From Homoserinimonas sp044769865 (GTDB taxonomy: Bacteria > Actinomycetota > Actinomycetes > Actinomycetales > Microbacteriaceae): 64,000 bases of DNA. Below the pieces are notes generated by a model, which was given only the letters and a program-made list of their open reading frames with translations, had not been told where the DNA came from and did no database searches. The stretch lies in contig NZ_JBIZWA010000002.1 in assembly GCF_044769865.1 (NCBI RefSeq), positions 620,001 through 684,000 of the forward strand, given 5' to 3'. This document shows, piece by piece, positions 51,548-59,836 of the stretch. Every line of letters starts with the position of its first letter. The first letter of the stretch is position 1. The position numbers and the translations under genes were made by a program.

Positions 51548-54500
51548 CTATCGCCGCGCTGTCCCAGGTACCCGGAAGGCGACGCGCTCATACGACCAAA
51601 CCGAGGGCGCATACGTGCGGATGACGTGATCCTTCTCCGCAGCGCTGGCCGTGTAGAAGTGGTGCATCTTGCTGTCACTCCAGAACCGATAGACCTCGTT
51701 TGTGCCGGCCGAGGCCGATCCGCTCGGATACACGTAGTACGCAACACGCTCATAAGCCCACACGGCGTCGTCGTACGCACGGATCACATGATCGCGTTCA
51801 GACGCGCTAGCTGTGTAAAAGTGTCCGTTCAGAGTGCTACTCCAGAAACGATAAAGCGGCACCGTCCCAGGCTGTTGTGTCGTGAATGCTTGATAGGCGA
51901 CCCGCTCGTATTTCCAGATATGCGAGGGATACGTCTTAATAATGTGATCGCGCTCCGCCGCGCTGGCGGTATAGAAGTGTCCTTGATGGGCGTCACTCCA
52001 GAACCTGAACACCGGCGTGGTCTTCGGAAGGGGTGCGGACGCGACTGCGGCGGTCGGAGCGCTTGTCTTCGTCACGCTGAGGTAGCCGAGCTTTGTCCCG
52101 GTCACCGCTACTGCTAGGGTCTTGCCCTTGTCCATTTCCACTGCGGTGTATGTCGCGGACTCGGCTCCGGCGATCTCGGTGCCGTTTCGCAACCATTGGT
52201 ATGTGAGTGTCACTCCGGGGCTCCAGTTGCCCGGTGTGGCCGTGAGCGTGTCCCCCACCGTGGGAGTGACAGCCGAGAGGGTCGGAATGTCGGTGGATAA
52301 CTCTCCGGCTGCGACTGCATCGGTCTCGGACGACGTTGAGGAGGCCTCATCGTATCCCGGGGCTGTCCCCGTCGCCGTGACACTGAGCTTCTTTCCGAGG
52401 TATTCCGGATCTATCTCGTAAGTGGAATCGGTGGCGTTGGGAATTTCCTCCCCGTTCGCAAGCCATTGATAGGTGATCGCGCTCGGGGTTGGGCTCCAAT
52501 CGTGAGTCGTTGCGACCAATACTTGGCCCACCTGTGCAGTGGAGCCGATAGTGACAGTGCCAGTGGTGATGGTGCCGGCTGCCACGGATTCGGTTTCTGC
52601 AGACGTTGCACGCGCCGTGACGTGACCCTCCCTTTGGCCTGTGACTGCAAATGAGAGCTTCTTGCCCAGGTCTGTTGCACCTATTTTGTATGTCAGCTCG
52701 GTGGCGCCCGGGATCGGCTTGCCGTCTGCTAACCATTCGTATGCGGTCGTAGCGGGCGCCGGGGTCCATGCTGTAGTCGATGCGATGAGGGTTTCGCCGA
52801 CTTGTGCGCGACCGGTCAAGGTCGGGTTGGTGGTGGTGAACCGCACTCCCGCGGTATATCCCGCCCATGATGGCGAGGTGTAACCGTTGGGGTACACAGT
52901 CGCGTCGAATTCGGGAAGGTAGTACATGGTCAGCCCGGTATCCCGACCACCCCATCCGTACAAGAACGATGCGCTCGGCGAAGTCGCCGGCTCGATGTAG
53001 GGCGGCGGCCCTAGCAAGGTCACTGACGTCAGAGGGTTGTTTCGGAAGGCGTATCTGTCGATGATGGTGACGGAATCAGGGATCACTACGGCCGCCAACG
53101 CATTGGACTCGAAAGCGTGTGGGTCAATGGTGGTCACCGAGTTTGGCATGACGATCGACGTCAAATCGTTGTTCGCGAATGCGTATTCGGCTACGTGAGT
53201 AATGGCGTCCGGAATCACCACCGACGTTAGGTGGTTACTCTCGAACGCCCTCTTGCCAATGCTGGAAACCGAATCCGGTATGACTACCGAGTCGAGAGCG
53301 TTGTATGCAAAAGCCTGGTCTGCGATGTCTACGACCGAATCTGGGATGGTCACGGATGTCAGATCGTTGCTTGAAAACGCCCCCTTGGGAATGGTCGTAA
53401 CCGACGACGGGATGACGATCGACGTCAGATTATTAGTACTGAAGGCCCCGTCGCCGATGCTGGTTAAGGCATCCGGTAGGTCGACTGATAGTAGTTTGTT
53501 TCCGGAGAATGCGCCGCGACCGATACTGGTTACGGAAGCTGGGATGACCGCAGATGTCAGCGCGTTCGTAGCGAACGCGGAGTCGCCGACACTGGTCACG
53601 GAATCTGGGATAACCACCGACGTCAACTCGTTCGTATAAAACGCATACTGGCCGATGTGGCTTACCCGGTCAGGGATCGTTACGGACGTGAGCGCATTGT
53701 ACGAGAACGCGTTCTCCCCAATGTAGGAAACGGTACTCGGGATGGCCACCGCGGTCAGTGAATTATGCTGGAATGTGCCCCCGTCGATCACTCCAATCGA
53801 GTCCGGAATGACGACAGACGTCAGAGCGTTCAACCTGAACGCTCCCCAGCCGAGGCTGGTCACCGACTCCGGGATGGTCACCGACGTCAGCGCATTCTCC
53901 GCGAATGCGTGCGGCTCGATGTTGGTGATAGTGGCCGGTATGGTAACCGCTGTCAGAGCGTTGCTGTGAAACGCACTATTCGCGATGGTGGTCAGCGAAT
54001 TGGGGATGACCACCGAAGTCAGATCGTTCAGCGCGAAAGCGGAGCTGCCGAGCGTGGTTACCGAGTCGGGTATGACCACCGAGGTGAGCGCGTTATCTTC
54101 GAACGCGCCGCCGCCTATCGACGTCACTGAACTGGGTATTGACACCGATGTCAAGGCATTCGACTTGAACGCCCACGCGCCGATGCTGGTGACTGAATCA
54201 GGGATCGAAATTGACAACAACTCGTTGTCGCGGAACACCCAATCGCTAATAGTCGCAAGCGAATCAGGGATGTTCACAGAACTGAGCGAGTTGAATCCGA
54301 AGGCACCCTTCCCGACCGATGTCACAGATCTGGGTATATCCAGGGATGTCAAATCGTTGGCGTAGAAGGCCCAATCGCCAATGGTGGTGACCGAATCAGG
54401 GATCACTACCGAGGTCAATGCATTGTTCTGGAATGCTTGATAGCCGACGCTGGTGACCGAATCGGGGATGACCACCGATGTCAAAGCTTTGTCAACGAAG

Positions 54501-54751
54501 GCATGCGCAACAATCTCGGTTACAGCATAATTACCTGCCTGGCCTTCGACGTGCCTCGGAATGACGGGATCGGAACCACCAGCGGCAGGATCGAAGGAAA
54601 TGAGCCTTGCACTACCGTCGCCGAATGCCCAGAAGCTCATCCCGTCCACGACCACGGTTTCTTGGAATGCGTGCGCTGGTGCGGCTATGACCAGACTCGC
54701 CGGGACCAGTAGTGCTATCGATAGCACTGATGCGAGTAGACGTTTTACCAT
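51548..54751 (-). CDS. Secreted BspA-type leucine-rich-repeat surface protein with Ig-like and DUF5648 modules
   Basis: A 1,067-residue secreted protein. The signal peptide is about 1-28 (ending APAHA). Residues 89-572 are 22 contiguous repeats of exactly 22 residues, consensus ALTSVVIPDSVTSIG.xAFxxN (BspA/LRR_5 type). Three Ig-like repeats of about 85 residues follow (about 650-905, each with the pattern YxWLxxGxxIxxATxxTY). The end (about 910-1067) has three DUF5648 repeats of the type FRFWS..GHFYTAS..ERD. No membrane anchor or LPXTG motif is seen, so it is probably released or wall-associated. AAGGGG lies about 8 bases before the ATG. Codon use is more AT-rich than neighbours, suggesting transfer. 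Confidence 0.88.
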   Translation of the reverse strand: MVKRLLASVLSIALLVPASLVIAAPAHAFQETVVVDGMSFWAFGDGSARLISFDPAAGGSDPVIPRHVEGQAGNYAVTEIVAHAFVDKALTSVVIPDSVTSVGYQAFQNNALTSVVIPDSVTTIGDWAFYANDLTSLDIPRSVTSVGKGAFGFNSLSSVNIPDSLATISDWVFRDNELLSISIPDSVTSIGAWAFKSNALTSVSIPSSVTSIGGGAFEDNALTSVVIPDSVTTLGSSAFALNDLTSVVIPNSLTTIANSAFHSNALTAVTIPATITNIEPHAFAENALTSVTIPESVTSLGWGAFRLNALTSVVIPDSIGVIDGGTFQHNSLTAVAIPSTVSYIGENAFSYNALTSVTIPDRVSHIGQYAFYTNELTSVVIPDSVTSVGDSAFATNALTSAVIPASVTSIGRGAFSGNKLLSVDLPDALTSIGDGAFSTNNLTSIVIPSSVTTIPKGAFSSNDLTSVTIPDSVVDIADQAFAYNALDSVVIPDSVSSIGKRAFESNHLTSVVIPDAITHVAEYAFANNDLTSIVMPNSVTTIDPHAFESNALAAVVIPDSVTIIDRYAFRNNPLTSVTLLGPPPYIEPATSPSASFLYGWGGRDTGLTMYYLPEFDATVYPNGYTSPSWAGYTAGVRFTTTNPTLTGRAQVGETLIASTTAWTPAPATTAYEWLADGKPIPGATELTYKIGATDLGKKLSFAVTGQREGHVTARATSAETESVAAGTITTGTVTIGSTAQVGQVLVATTHDWSPTPSAITYQWLANGEEIPNATDSTYEIDPEYLGKKLSVTATGTAPGYDEASSTSSETDAVAAGELSTDIPTLSAVTPTVGDTLTATPGNWSPGVTLTYQWLRNGTEIAGAESATYTAVEMDKGKTLAVAVTGTKLGYLSVTKTSAPTAAVASAPLPKTTPVFRFWSDAHQGHFYTASAAERDHIIKTYPSHIWKYERVAYQAFTTQQPGTVPLYRFWSSTLNGHFYTASASERDHVIRAYDDAVWAYERVAYYVYPSGSASAGTNEVYRFWSDSKMHHFYTASAAEKDHVIRTYAPSVWSYERVAFRVPGTARR
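53036..54487 (-). repeat. Array of 22 tandem 66-bp coding repeats
   Basis: The 22-residue repeat units of the surface protein occupy this stretch without any insertion or deletion between units. A 23rd partial unit (PLTSVTLLGPPP) follows. The units are diverged in DNA sequence but keep the length exactly. Confidence 0.85.
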
Positions 54752-54905
54752 CCGGAAGGCCCCTTAGCGCTCAGCTGTCACGGGCACGTACTCTTTGGCT
54801 ACCGAAACTCTCGCGACCCTAGGCCAAGCTACAGACCGACGCACCTGCTCCGTCGAAGGTAGCGACCATAGCGGTCATACGGCAACCTTCGCTAGGTGTA
54901 CTCGG

Positions 54906-55883
54906 TCATGAGGTTGGTGACACTCGGCTGATTGGGGGTTGGCTGCCGCAGGCGGTGTGTGCTCGATCGTAGTTGTAGTGGTCCAGCCATGGCGCCAGTG
55001 CTGCGGTGCGCTGCTCGTTGCTGTGGAATGGGTGCCGGTAGGCCCAGTTCTCCTGCAGGGTGCGGTTGAAGCGTTCTGCTTTGCCGTTCTGCCAGGGTGA
55101 GTATGGCCTGGTCAGGATGTGCTTGGCGTTTAGCGCCTTCAGGACGGCTTGGAAGTCGTTGGAGTTTCGGTAGTTGAGGGCGTTGTCGGTCATGACCGCT
55201 TTGAGCTGGACGTTGTGGTCGGCGAAGAACGCTGCCGCGTCGGCGAGGAACTCGGCGCAGGTGCTGCCCTTCTCGTCGGGGAGGATCTGGGCGAACGCGA
55301 GCCGGGAATGGTCATCAACGGCGACGTGGACATAGTCGAATCCGAGCTTCTTCGATCGGACCCGCCCGGTGTTGTGATTGATCGTGGCCGGGCCGCCCAG
55401 CCGCCATCCGCCTCCCTCGGGGATGCGGCCGAGTTTCTTCACGTCGATGTGGAGCAGATCCCCGGGATGGTCGCGTTCGTAACGCAGCTGGGTGCGGCGG
55501 GCGGCGCGGATGCGAATCCCGGTGACCGGATCCAACTCATGCAGTCGCGGCAACCCGGCCCGAGTAATGATTCGGGACGCGGTCGAGGGACTCACCCCGA
55601 CCCGGCGGGCCAACTCGTCTCGACCCAACCGCTCCGCGCGGCGCAATTGCAATAGCCGAGCAGCAACATTCGGCGCGGTCGCTGCCGGGGAGCGGCCCGG
55701 GCGCGAGGAGCGATCCATCAGCCCCGCCAGCCCGGCTTGTCGATATCGGGCAACCCATCGGTGGGCGCACTGCCGCGAGACGCCGAGTTCCTTCGCGACA
55801 TGCGACACCGGACGGCCCGAAAGGACTCGCTGGACAAGGATCAAACGGCCAGCCGGAGCCAGCCTCGCATTACGGTGGACCAA
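54906..55883 (-). CDS. IS481-family transposase
   Basis: A 325-residue DDE transposase. The N-terminal helix-turn-helix reads SHVAKELGVSRQCAHRWVAR. A second HTH follows (RDELARRVGVSPSTASRIIT). The catalytic core carries LLHIDVKKLG (first D), KAVMTDNALNYR (second D) and NGKAERFNRTLQ (E), then AHTACGSQPP. The start is a TTG at 55883 with GGAGG 7 bases upstream, held inside a hairpin. The stop lies within the left inverted repeat. Confidence 0.94.
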   Translation of the reverse strand: MVHRNARLAPAGRLILVQRVLSGRPVSHVAKELGVSRQCAHRWVARYRQAGLAGLMDRSSRPGRSPAATAPNVAARLLQLRRAERLGRDELARRVGVSPSTASRIITRAGLPRLHELDPVTGIRIRAARRTQLRYERDHPGDLLHIDVKKLGRIPEGGGWRLGGPATINHNTGRVRSKKLGFDYVHVAVDDHSRLAFAQILPDEKGSTCAEFLADAAAFFADHNVQLKAVMTDNALNYRNSNDFQAVLKALNAKHILTRPYSPWQNGKAERFNRTLQENWAYRHPFHSNEQRTAALAPWLDHYNYDRAHTACGSQPPISRVSPTS

Positions 55884-55940
55884 GAGAAGGCCTCCAGTTC
55901 TTGGGTGACGTTAGACACCACCCAGAATGGAGGCCTTCTC
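55884..55940 (-). promoter_or_regulatory. Hairpin sequestering the transposase ribosome site
   Basis: On the minus strand GAGAAGGCCTCCATTCTGGG (ending TG) can pair with CACCCAAGAACTGGAGGCC, which runs on into TTCTC. The stem is about 22 bp with two single-base bulges. The 3' arm contains the GGAGG site and ends directly at the TTG start. Read-through transcripts would fold it shut. Confidence 0.7.
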
Positions 55941-56011
55941 CTCATCTGTCAGTCACCAACGTGCTGACCGGGTACAGCTAGGTCCGTCTGTCACCCCAGT
56001 TCGGGGCTCAC

Positions 56012-56261
56012 TCATATGTCCTGTGCTGGCCGAACCCCAACAACTGCAGCCTTGGCTCTGCCCCGTCTCTCGACAACCCGCCCTGCTTCACGGTTCGCGG
56101 CGTGGAGTAGACGTTCGCAGCGCCAAGCTCCACTGTCCCCACATGAGAGCCTCTCGGCACGCATGGACACTCCGAGTACTACGGCGGCAGAGACACCAGC
56201 GAACACGGCCGATATCGAGAAAGCAAGTAATTTTATGGTCTGCCACGGCTTCTTTTGTCAT
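56012..56261 (-). pseudogene. Small membrane protein gene with a one-base frameshift
   Basis: From ATG 56261 the DNA reads ATGACAAAAGAAG. Removing one A from the AAAA run gives MTKKPWQTIKLLAFSISAVF and then AGVSAAVVLGVSMRAERL, a basic start plus one membrane helix. That frame continues to TGA at 56012 (82 residues). With the extra base the start leads into a different frame. Total length 250 = 3x83+1 agrees. It starts 2 bases after the Excalibur-gene stop. It is either a decayed gene or a sequencing error. Confidence 0.55.
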
Positions 56262-56263
56262 TG

Positions 56264-57297
56264 TCAAGGAGCGCCGGGAAGGCTTTCGCATGCGATGAGA
56301 TCGCCGTCCTGATCGAGGCGCGCTATGTCTCCGTAATGGGGGATAGGTCCAGAACCATGCGTGCGCCTCCGCATAATTCGCGAAGTCGGCGCAGTTCTTA
56401 ACATCGCCAGGGTTGCTCGGGACAGATGGTGCTGGCGTCGTTGGCGGAGGAGGCGGCGGTAGTGCGGGGAGCGGCGCTGCTGCCGGCACGCCGGTGGGAA
56501 CCCTAAACCGCTCCGACTCATACAGCCAAATGTGCCTAGGGTAGGTTGCTCGCACGTGCGCCGCTTCCGTTGCGCTGGCGGTGTAGAAGTGATGCCGGTA
56601 GGTGTCGCTCCAGAACCGTGAGACCGCGTTGGTGGGGGTGACCGAAGTGTCCATCGGGTACACGTAGTAGGCAACGCGTTCGTACTTCCACACGTAGTCG
56701 TCATAAGCGTTGATGACGTAGTCACGCTCGGCCACGCTGGTGGTGTAGAAGTGGCCAGCGAACGCGTCACTCCAGAACCGGAACAACGGAACGGTCCCCG
56801 GCTGCCGCGTTGCGAACGCGCCGTACTTCGGACCTTCATACTTCCACACGTGGGTCGGGTAGGTCCGCATGATGTGGTCGCGCTCAGCCTGACTGATGGT
56901 GTAGAAGTGGCCCATGTGCTTGTCGCTCCAGAACCGGTAGACAGGAGCTGCAGGGCCTGCCACCGGCGGACTCGGCGTCCATCCGGGACCGACCACCTCA
57001 GGCAGCGTCACTAGGGCTGATCCGCACGACCCTGACAACAAGTTAGTGAGCGCACTCTGCTCGGCGGCGTCGATAGATAGCTGCCACCGATACTTCACCA
57101 GCACCCACTCGGTGGCGTACTGACAGTGAACGGCAGAAGCAGGCGGCAACCAGACGGCCGGGTCACGATCACCCTTCGATTGATTGACGTTGTCCGTAAC
57201 CGCGACCAGCGACGGTCCGAAGTCTAGGTCGTTGGCGAAGGCTTGCCTCTGCTCTGCAGTCCAACCGTGCGCACCGGACTTCCACGCTTCTGACAGC
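56264..57297 (-). pseudogene. Secreted HNH nuclease/DUF5648/Excalibur protein, 5'-truncated and frameshifted
   Basis: The first part encodes LSEAWKSGAHGWTAEQRQAF, then FGPSLVAVTDNVNQSKGDRD and WLPP...HCQYATEWVLVKYRW. This is the end of an actinobacterial secreted HNH (GmrSD/DUF1524-like) nuclease, but the DH catalytic region and signal peptide are missing before an in-frame TGA at 57294. Three DUF5648 repeats follow, then a Pro-rich linker. An Excalibur calcium-binding domain (NCADFANYAEAHAWF...DQDGDLIACESLPGAP) is split by a one-base expansion of a C run (five bases at 56338-56342). Confidence 0.8.
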
Positions 57298-57371
57298 AGT
57301 CCCTTTCAGCCAAGACATCGGTTTCCGTAACGGGGGTTGAGTCGTGCGATTTCCTGTCCGAGTACCTAACC

Positions 57372-57737
57372 ATGGAGGCGGTCCGGCTCCTCTACCAAGA
57401 CGGCCTCTGCTCCGACATAGCGGAGGCCGCCGTTCCCCCTCCCGCCACACAGCAGCCTGGCGGCGGGATTGCCTGGAACCAGGCCATCGGCTACGCCGGC
57501 ACTATTCAGCGAGTCTGCGGGCCGCTTGCCGGAGGTGGCAACGACTACGATGACGTGTTCCTCAACCTCGGTCGCGACTATCCCGACCCCGCACGCTTCC
57601 AAATCGTGGTGTGGGACGTTGGATCTCTCGAGCCCATCGATGGCGGCAGGACGCTTTGCACCTCGGGAGTGATCACGCTCCACGAAGGCGTCGCGCAGAT
57701 CGAGCTTTACGACCCAAGCGCGACCGAAATCTACTAG
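57372..57737 (+). CDS. Hypothetical OB-fold-like protein, probably 5'-truncated
   Basis: A 121-residue reading frame. Its second half (IQRVCGPLAGGGNDYDDVFL, LNLGRDYPDP, RFQIVVWD, TLCTSGVITLHEGVAQIELY) resembles the OB-fold domain found in secreted actinobacterial lipoproteins and nucleic-acid-binding proteins. There is no signal peptide, and an in-frame stop lies just before the ATG, so the normal N terminus seems lost. No clear ribosome site is seen. Confidence 0.5.
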   Translation: MEAVRLLYQDGLCSDIAEAAVPPPATQQPGGGIAWNQAIGYAGTIQRVCGPLAGGGNDYDDVFLNLGRDYPDPARFQIVVWDVGSLEPIDGGRTLCTSGVITLHEGVAQIELYDPSATEIY

Positions 57738-57832
57738 ATGAGGGATCTGCTGCATGGCTAGGTGACAGATCAAGACGTCACCTGACCATGCAGCACCTCC
57801 CGTCCTCTATACGCGTCCAGTACCGTGACATC

Positions 57833-58957
57833 ATGACGCTCGACTTGTCGTTCCTTGAGGTTTCCCTGTCGCCAGCCCGGAGCGTCCAGCGGCCGGTCAA
57901 TGTGTACGACATCCTGCGTGAGGGGTGGCGGGAGACCCGTGTCGACATGACGCTGCAGTTCTTCCTTGACCCGACGGAACGCCATGGTCTCGGGTCACTC
58001 GTAATGGACGCACTCCTCCGCCTCCTCGACGGAGCACCGGGCATCGACGCGGGCGGTCACAGCAGCAAGAGGTTGATCGCAAAGGAAGCGGAAGGCTCTA
58101 ACGCGTGGGAGATCGCCACGCAGGTCGATTTCATCGACGTGTATGCAGCAAACCCGGATCTGGGCATTGCGGTTGTGCTTGAGAACAAGATCGGCCATGT
58201 GCTCGATAACCCGCTAAGAAAGTATGCGGAGTACGCCCAGAACGACGGTTTCGACACGGTGATCGTGGCGGTACTCGCACCTGAGGCGCGGGAGCATTCC
58301 GACCCAGCACAGAGCGACTACCTGTCCCGAGCTGTCACCTACGCCGAGTTGAGCGCTGAGATCAAGCGGGCACCAGAGCTGGTCGAGTTCCTGATGAACC
58401 CCGGAGATACGGACCAGCGGCGCAGCCTCGACCTCCTACAACAGTTCATCGAAGCCCGACACGGGGAGAGAGAAATGACAGACCTTGAAGATGAAGTACA
58501 GCGGCTCGATGAGTGGCGGCACGTTCTAGACGAACACCGACTCGCGATCACCGCGTTCGAGGAAGCGCGCAGCAGCATCGGGCGTCTCATTCGCGATCGA
58601 AGGAAGCGCATCGAACCTCTGATCGCCGACCGTCTCGAAGCGCTGAGCCTGGAGACAGGATGGGAAGCGCACGGCGGCATCCGAGAAGAGACGTGGAATG
58701 CCTACCACTTTCCATCAGCAGACTGGACTGTCGAACTCAAGTTCTCAGCTGACCCGTCCCGCCCGATGATCTACGTTTACGACCGACGTGGACTCACCTA
58801 CAAAGATTCGACCATCGAGCCGCTCGGCCTGAGTTGGACCGACAGCGACGCGGATATCTCCGACGCCTTCATTGAACGCGTTGTTCAGATTCTCAATCAG
58901 GTGAAAACCGGCACCCGTCTTGAACCCGGCAGTGAGACCCAGGCAACGACTCCATAG
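57833..58957 (+). CDS. PD-(D/E)XK nuclease-superfamily protein
   Basis: A 374-residue protein. The nuclease-like core reads VDFIDVYAANPDLGIAVVLE then NKIGHVLDNPLRKYAEYA (Asp and E-x-K near residues 102-121), typical of the PDDEXK_4 group. The N terminus has DILREGWRETRVDMTLQFFL. A central coiled coil (LEDEVQRLDEWRHVLDEHRL) leads to an RNase/Ig-like C-terminal domain (WTVELKFSADPSRPMIYVYD). TACCGT lies 6 bases before the ATG (leaderless style); an in-frame ATG at 57788 is an alternative. Such proteins are common in defence islands; the target is unknown. Confidence 0.72.
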   Translation: MTLDLSFLEVSLSPARSVQRPVNVYDILREGWRETRVDMTLQFFLDPTERHGLGSLVMDALLRLLDGAPGIDAGGHSSKRLIAKEAEGSNAWEIATQVDFIDVYAANPDLGIAVVLENKIGHVLDNPLRKYAEYAQNDGFDTVIVAVLAPEAREHSDPAQSDYLSRAVTYAELSAEIKRAPELVEFLMNPGDTDQRRSLDLLQQFIEARHGEREMTDLEDEVQRLDEWRHVLDEHRLAITAFEEARSSIGRLIRDRRKRIEPLIADRLEALSLETGWEAHGGIREETWNAYHFPSADWTVELKFSADPSRPMIYVYDRRGLTYKDSTIEPLGLSWTDSDADISDAFIERVVQILNQVKTGTRLEPGSETQATTP

Positions 58958-58973
58958 GGATTCGGAATGGGCA

Positions 58974-59105
58974 TTACCGAAGATTCGCCCCGACGAAGCG
59001 AGCGAACTTGATCCATGCCTTGGCCAATAGGGCGAGGACGACCCCAAGCAACACCCACCACAGCCAGGGGTTGGAGGCCGCGGCGACTACAAATTGGTCC
59101 GGCAT
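58974..59105 (-). CDS. Candidate 43-residue single-span membrane protein
   Basis: ATG at 59105 encodes MPDQFVVAAASNPWLWWVLL, then GVVLALLAKAWIKFARFVGANLR and TAA: one Trp/Leu/Val-rich helix followed by a basic amphipathic end. There is no convincing ribosome site. Composition is protein-like, but the call rests on that alone. It converges with the nuclease-like gene. Confidence 0.35.
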   Translation of the reverse strand: MPDQFVVAAASNPWLWWVLLGVVLALLAKAWIKFARFVGANLR

Positions 59106-59200
59106 GGAGCTGATGGCACCCAGATGGCCTCACGACGCATCGGCAGTAGTTCGCTGATGTTCATGAGAGGTGCCACAGGGTGCATCCGGACGATGAACCA

Positions 59201-59220
59201 GCAGCCGGTGACACGGCTGC
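59201..59220. terminator. Hairpin GCAGCCG / CGGCTGC
   Basis: A 7-bp perfect stem with a 6-base loop (GTGACA), located 24 bases beyond the stop of the minus-strand gene at 59244. There is no U-run, so it is a weak candidate. Confidence 0.4.
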
Positions 59221-59243
59221 ATCAGCGCTCGAAGACGATCCTG

Positions 59244-59663
59244 TTACTTCACCGCGCGCGCGAGGTGCGAGATCCGCGCCCACGGGAGGTGCTTGCGCAG
59301 TAGGCCGGGGCGCTTCCGCGCGTTTGGCTCGTTCCTAGCGGCGTCAGCGGCCGCCTGCACCACGGCAGGATCCTCGCCCAGAGCTTCTGCCATCCAGACG
59401 AATGCTGCCGGGCACAGCAGACGGTTGTAGGTCGTACGCGCGCTCGTGTTCGGCGCCTTGCGCGTGAATGCTCCTGAGCCGCGGCTGTCCTGACTATTGA
59501 ACCAGCCGGTCATGTGCTCCTGCTGGCTTGACCACCACGCGCCCTTGAGCTGGGGCCGGTCCCGCTCGTAAGCGTCGGAGATTGGTAGGTGGGGCTCCAG
59601 CCGCCGCAGCACGCGAACAAAATCGTGGACGTGCATGTCGTCGCTGAGAAGTGTCTCTGCCAT
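59244..59663 (-). CDS. Hypothetical 139-residue protein
   Basis: A soluble protein starting MAETLLSDDMHVHDFVRVLR. Notable stretches are GAWWSSQQEHMTGWFNSQDS, RTTYNRLLCPAAFVWMAEAL and a basic C-terminal helix (RKRPGLLRKHLPWARISHLA). Conserved-looking aromatic and basic residues argue for a real gene, possibly nucleic-acid linked, but I do not recognise the family. The ATG at 59663 is used; an ATG at 59672 adds three residues. Confidence 0.6.
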   Translation of the reverse strand: MAETLLSDDMHVHDFVRVLRRLEPHLPISDAYERDRPQLKGAWWSSQQEHMTGWFNSQDSRGSGAFTRKAPNTSARTTYNRLLCPAAFVWMAEALGEDPAVVQAAADAARNEPNARKRPGLLRKHLPWARISHLARAVK

Positions 59664-59836
59664 AGGCACCATTCTGCTCTGGGAAGCGGGTGCCGGAGTG
59701 CTCGTAGTTGGCGCCGACCATGGTTCCTGTGCTCGGAGCAGGCTCTCTTCTACCTACGTCATCTGTGCCGCGATATCGATGAGCCCAAATGGCTCGGTGC
59801 GCGTGCGAGGACGCGGCGCATGGCAGTATTGCTCCG

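Larger units (their letters stand above)
54897..55976 (-). mobile_element. IS481-family insertion sequence, complete, with 6-bp target duplication
   Basis: A 1,080-bp element. The left end TGTACTCGGTCATGAGGTTG and the inverted right end TGTACCCGGTCAGCACGTTG continue with GTGAC and match at 19 of 25 positions. Direct repeats GCTAGG flank it exactly (54891-54896 and 55977-55982); this fits the NCTAGN target reported for IS481. One transposase gene fills it. The intact ends and duplication suggest a recent insertion, 145 bp upstream of the surface-protein gene. Confidence 0.93.

Noticed and set aside
50870..52117. A 415-codon plus-strand ORF
   Set aside because: It is a composite of cmtR antisense, the transporter remnant, non-coding DNA and the antisense of the surface-protein end. 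Only the 42-codon transporter piece has family resemblance.
53202..54365. Several plus-strand ORFs antisense to the 66-bp repeat array
   Set aside because: They arise from the regular codon pattern of the surface-protein repeats read backwards, and lack ribosome sites and recognisable domains.
53036..54487. Regularly spaced repeats that could suggest a CRISPR array
   Set aside because: The 66-bp periodicity is coding (22 residues), units are diverged without conserved repeat/unique spacer alternation, and no cas genes are present.
54752..54896. Search for a promoter between the IS and the surface protein
   Set aside because: Several AT-rich hexamers exist, but none pairs with a convincing -35 at proper spacing, so no promoter is claimed.
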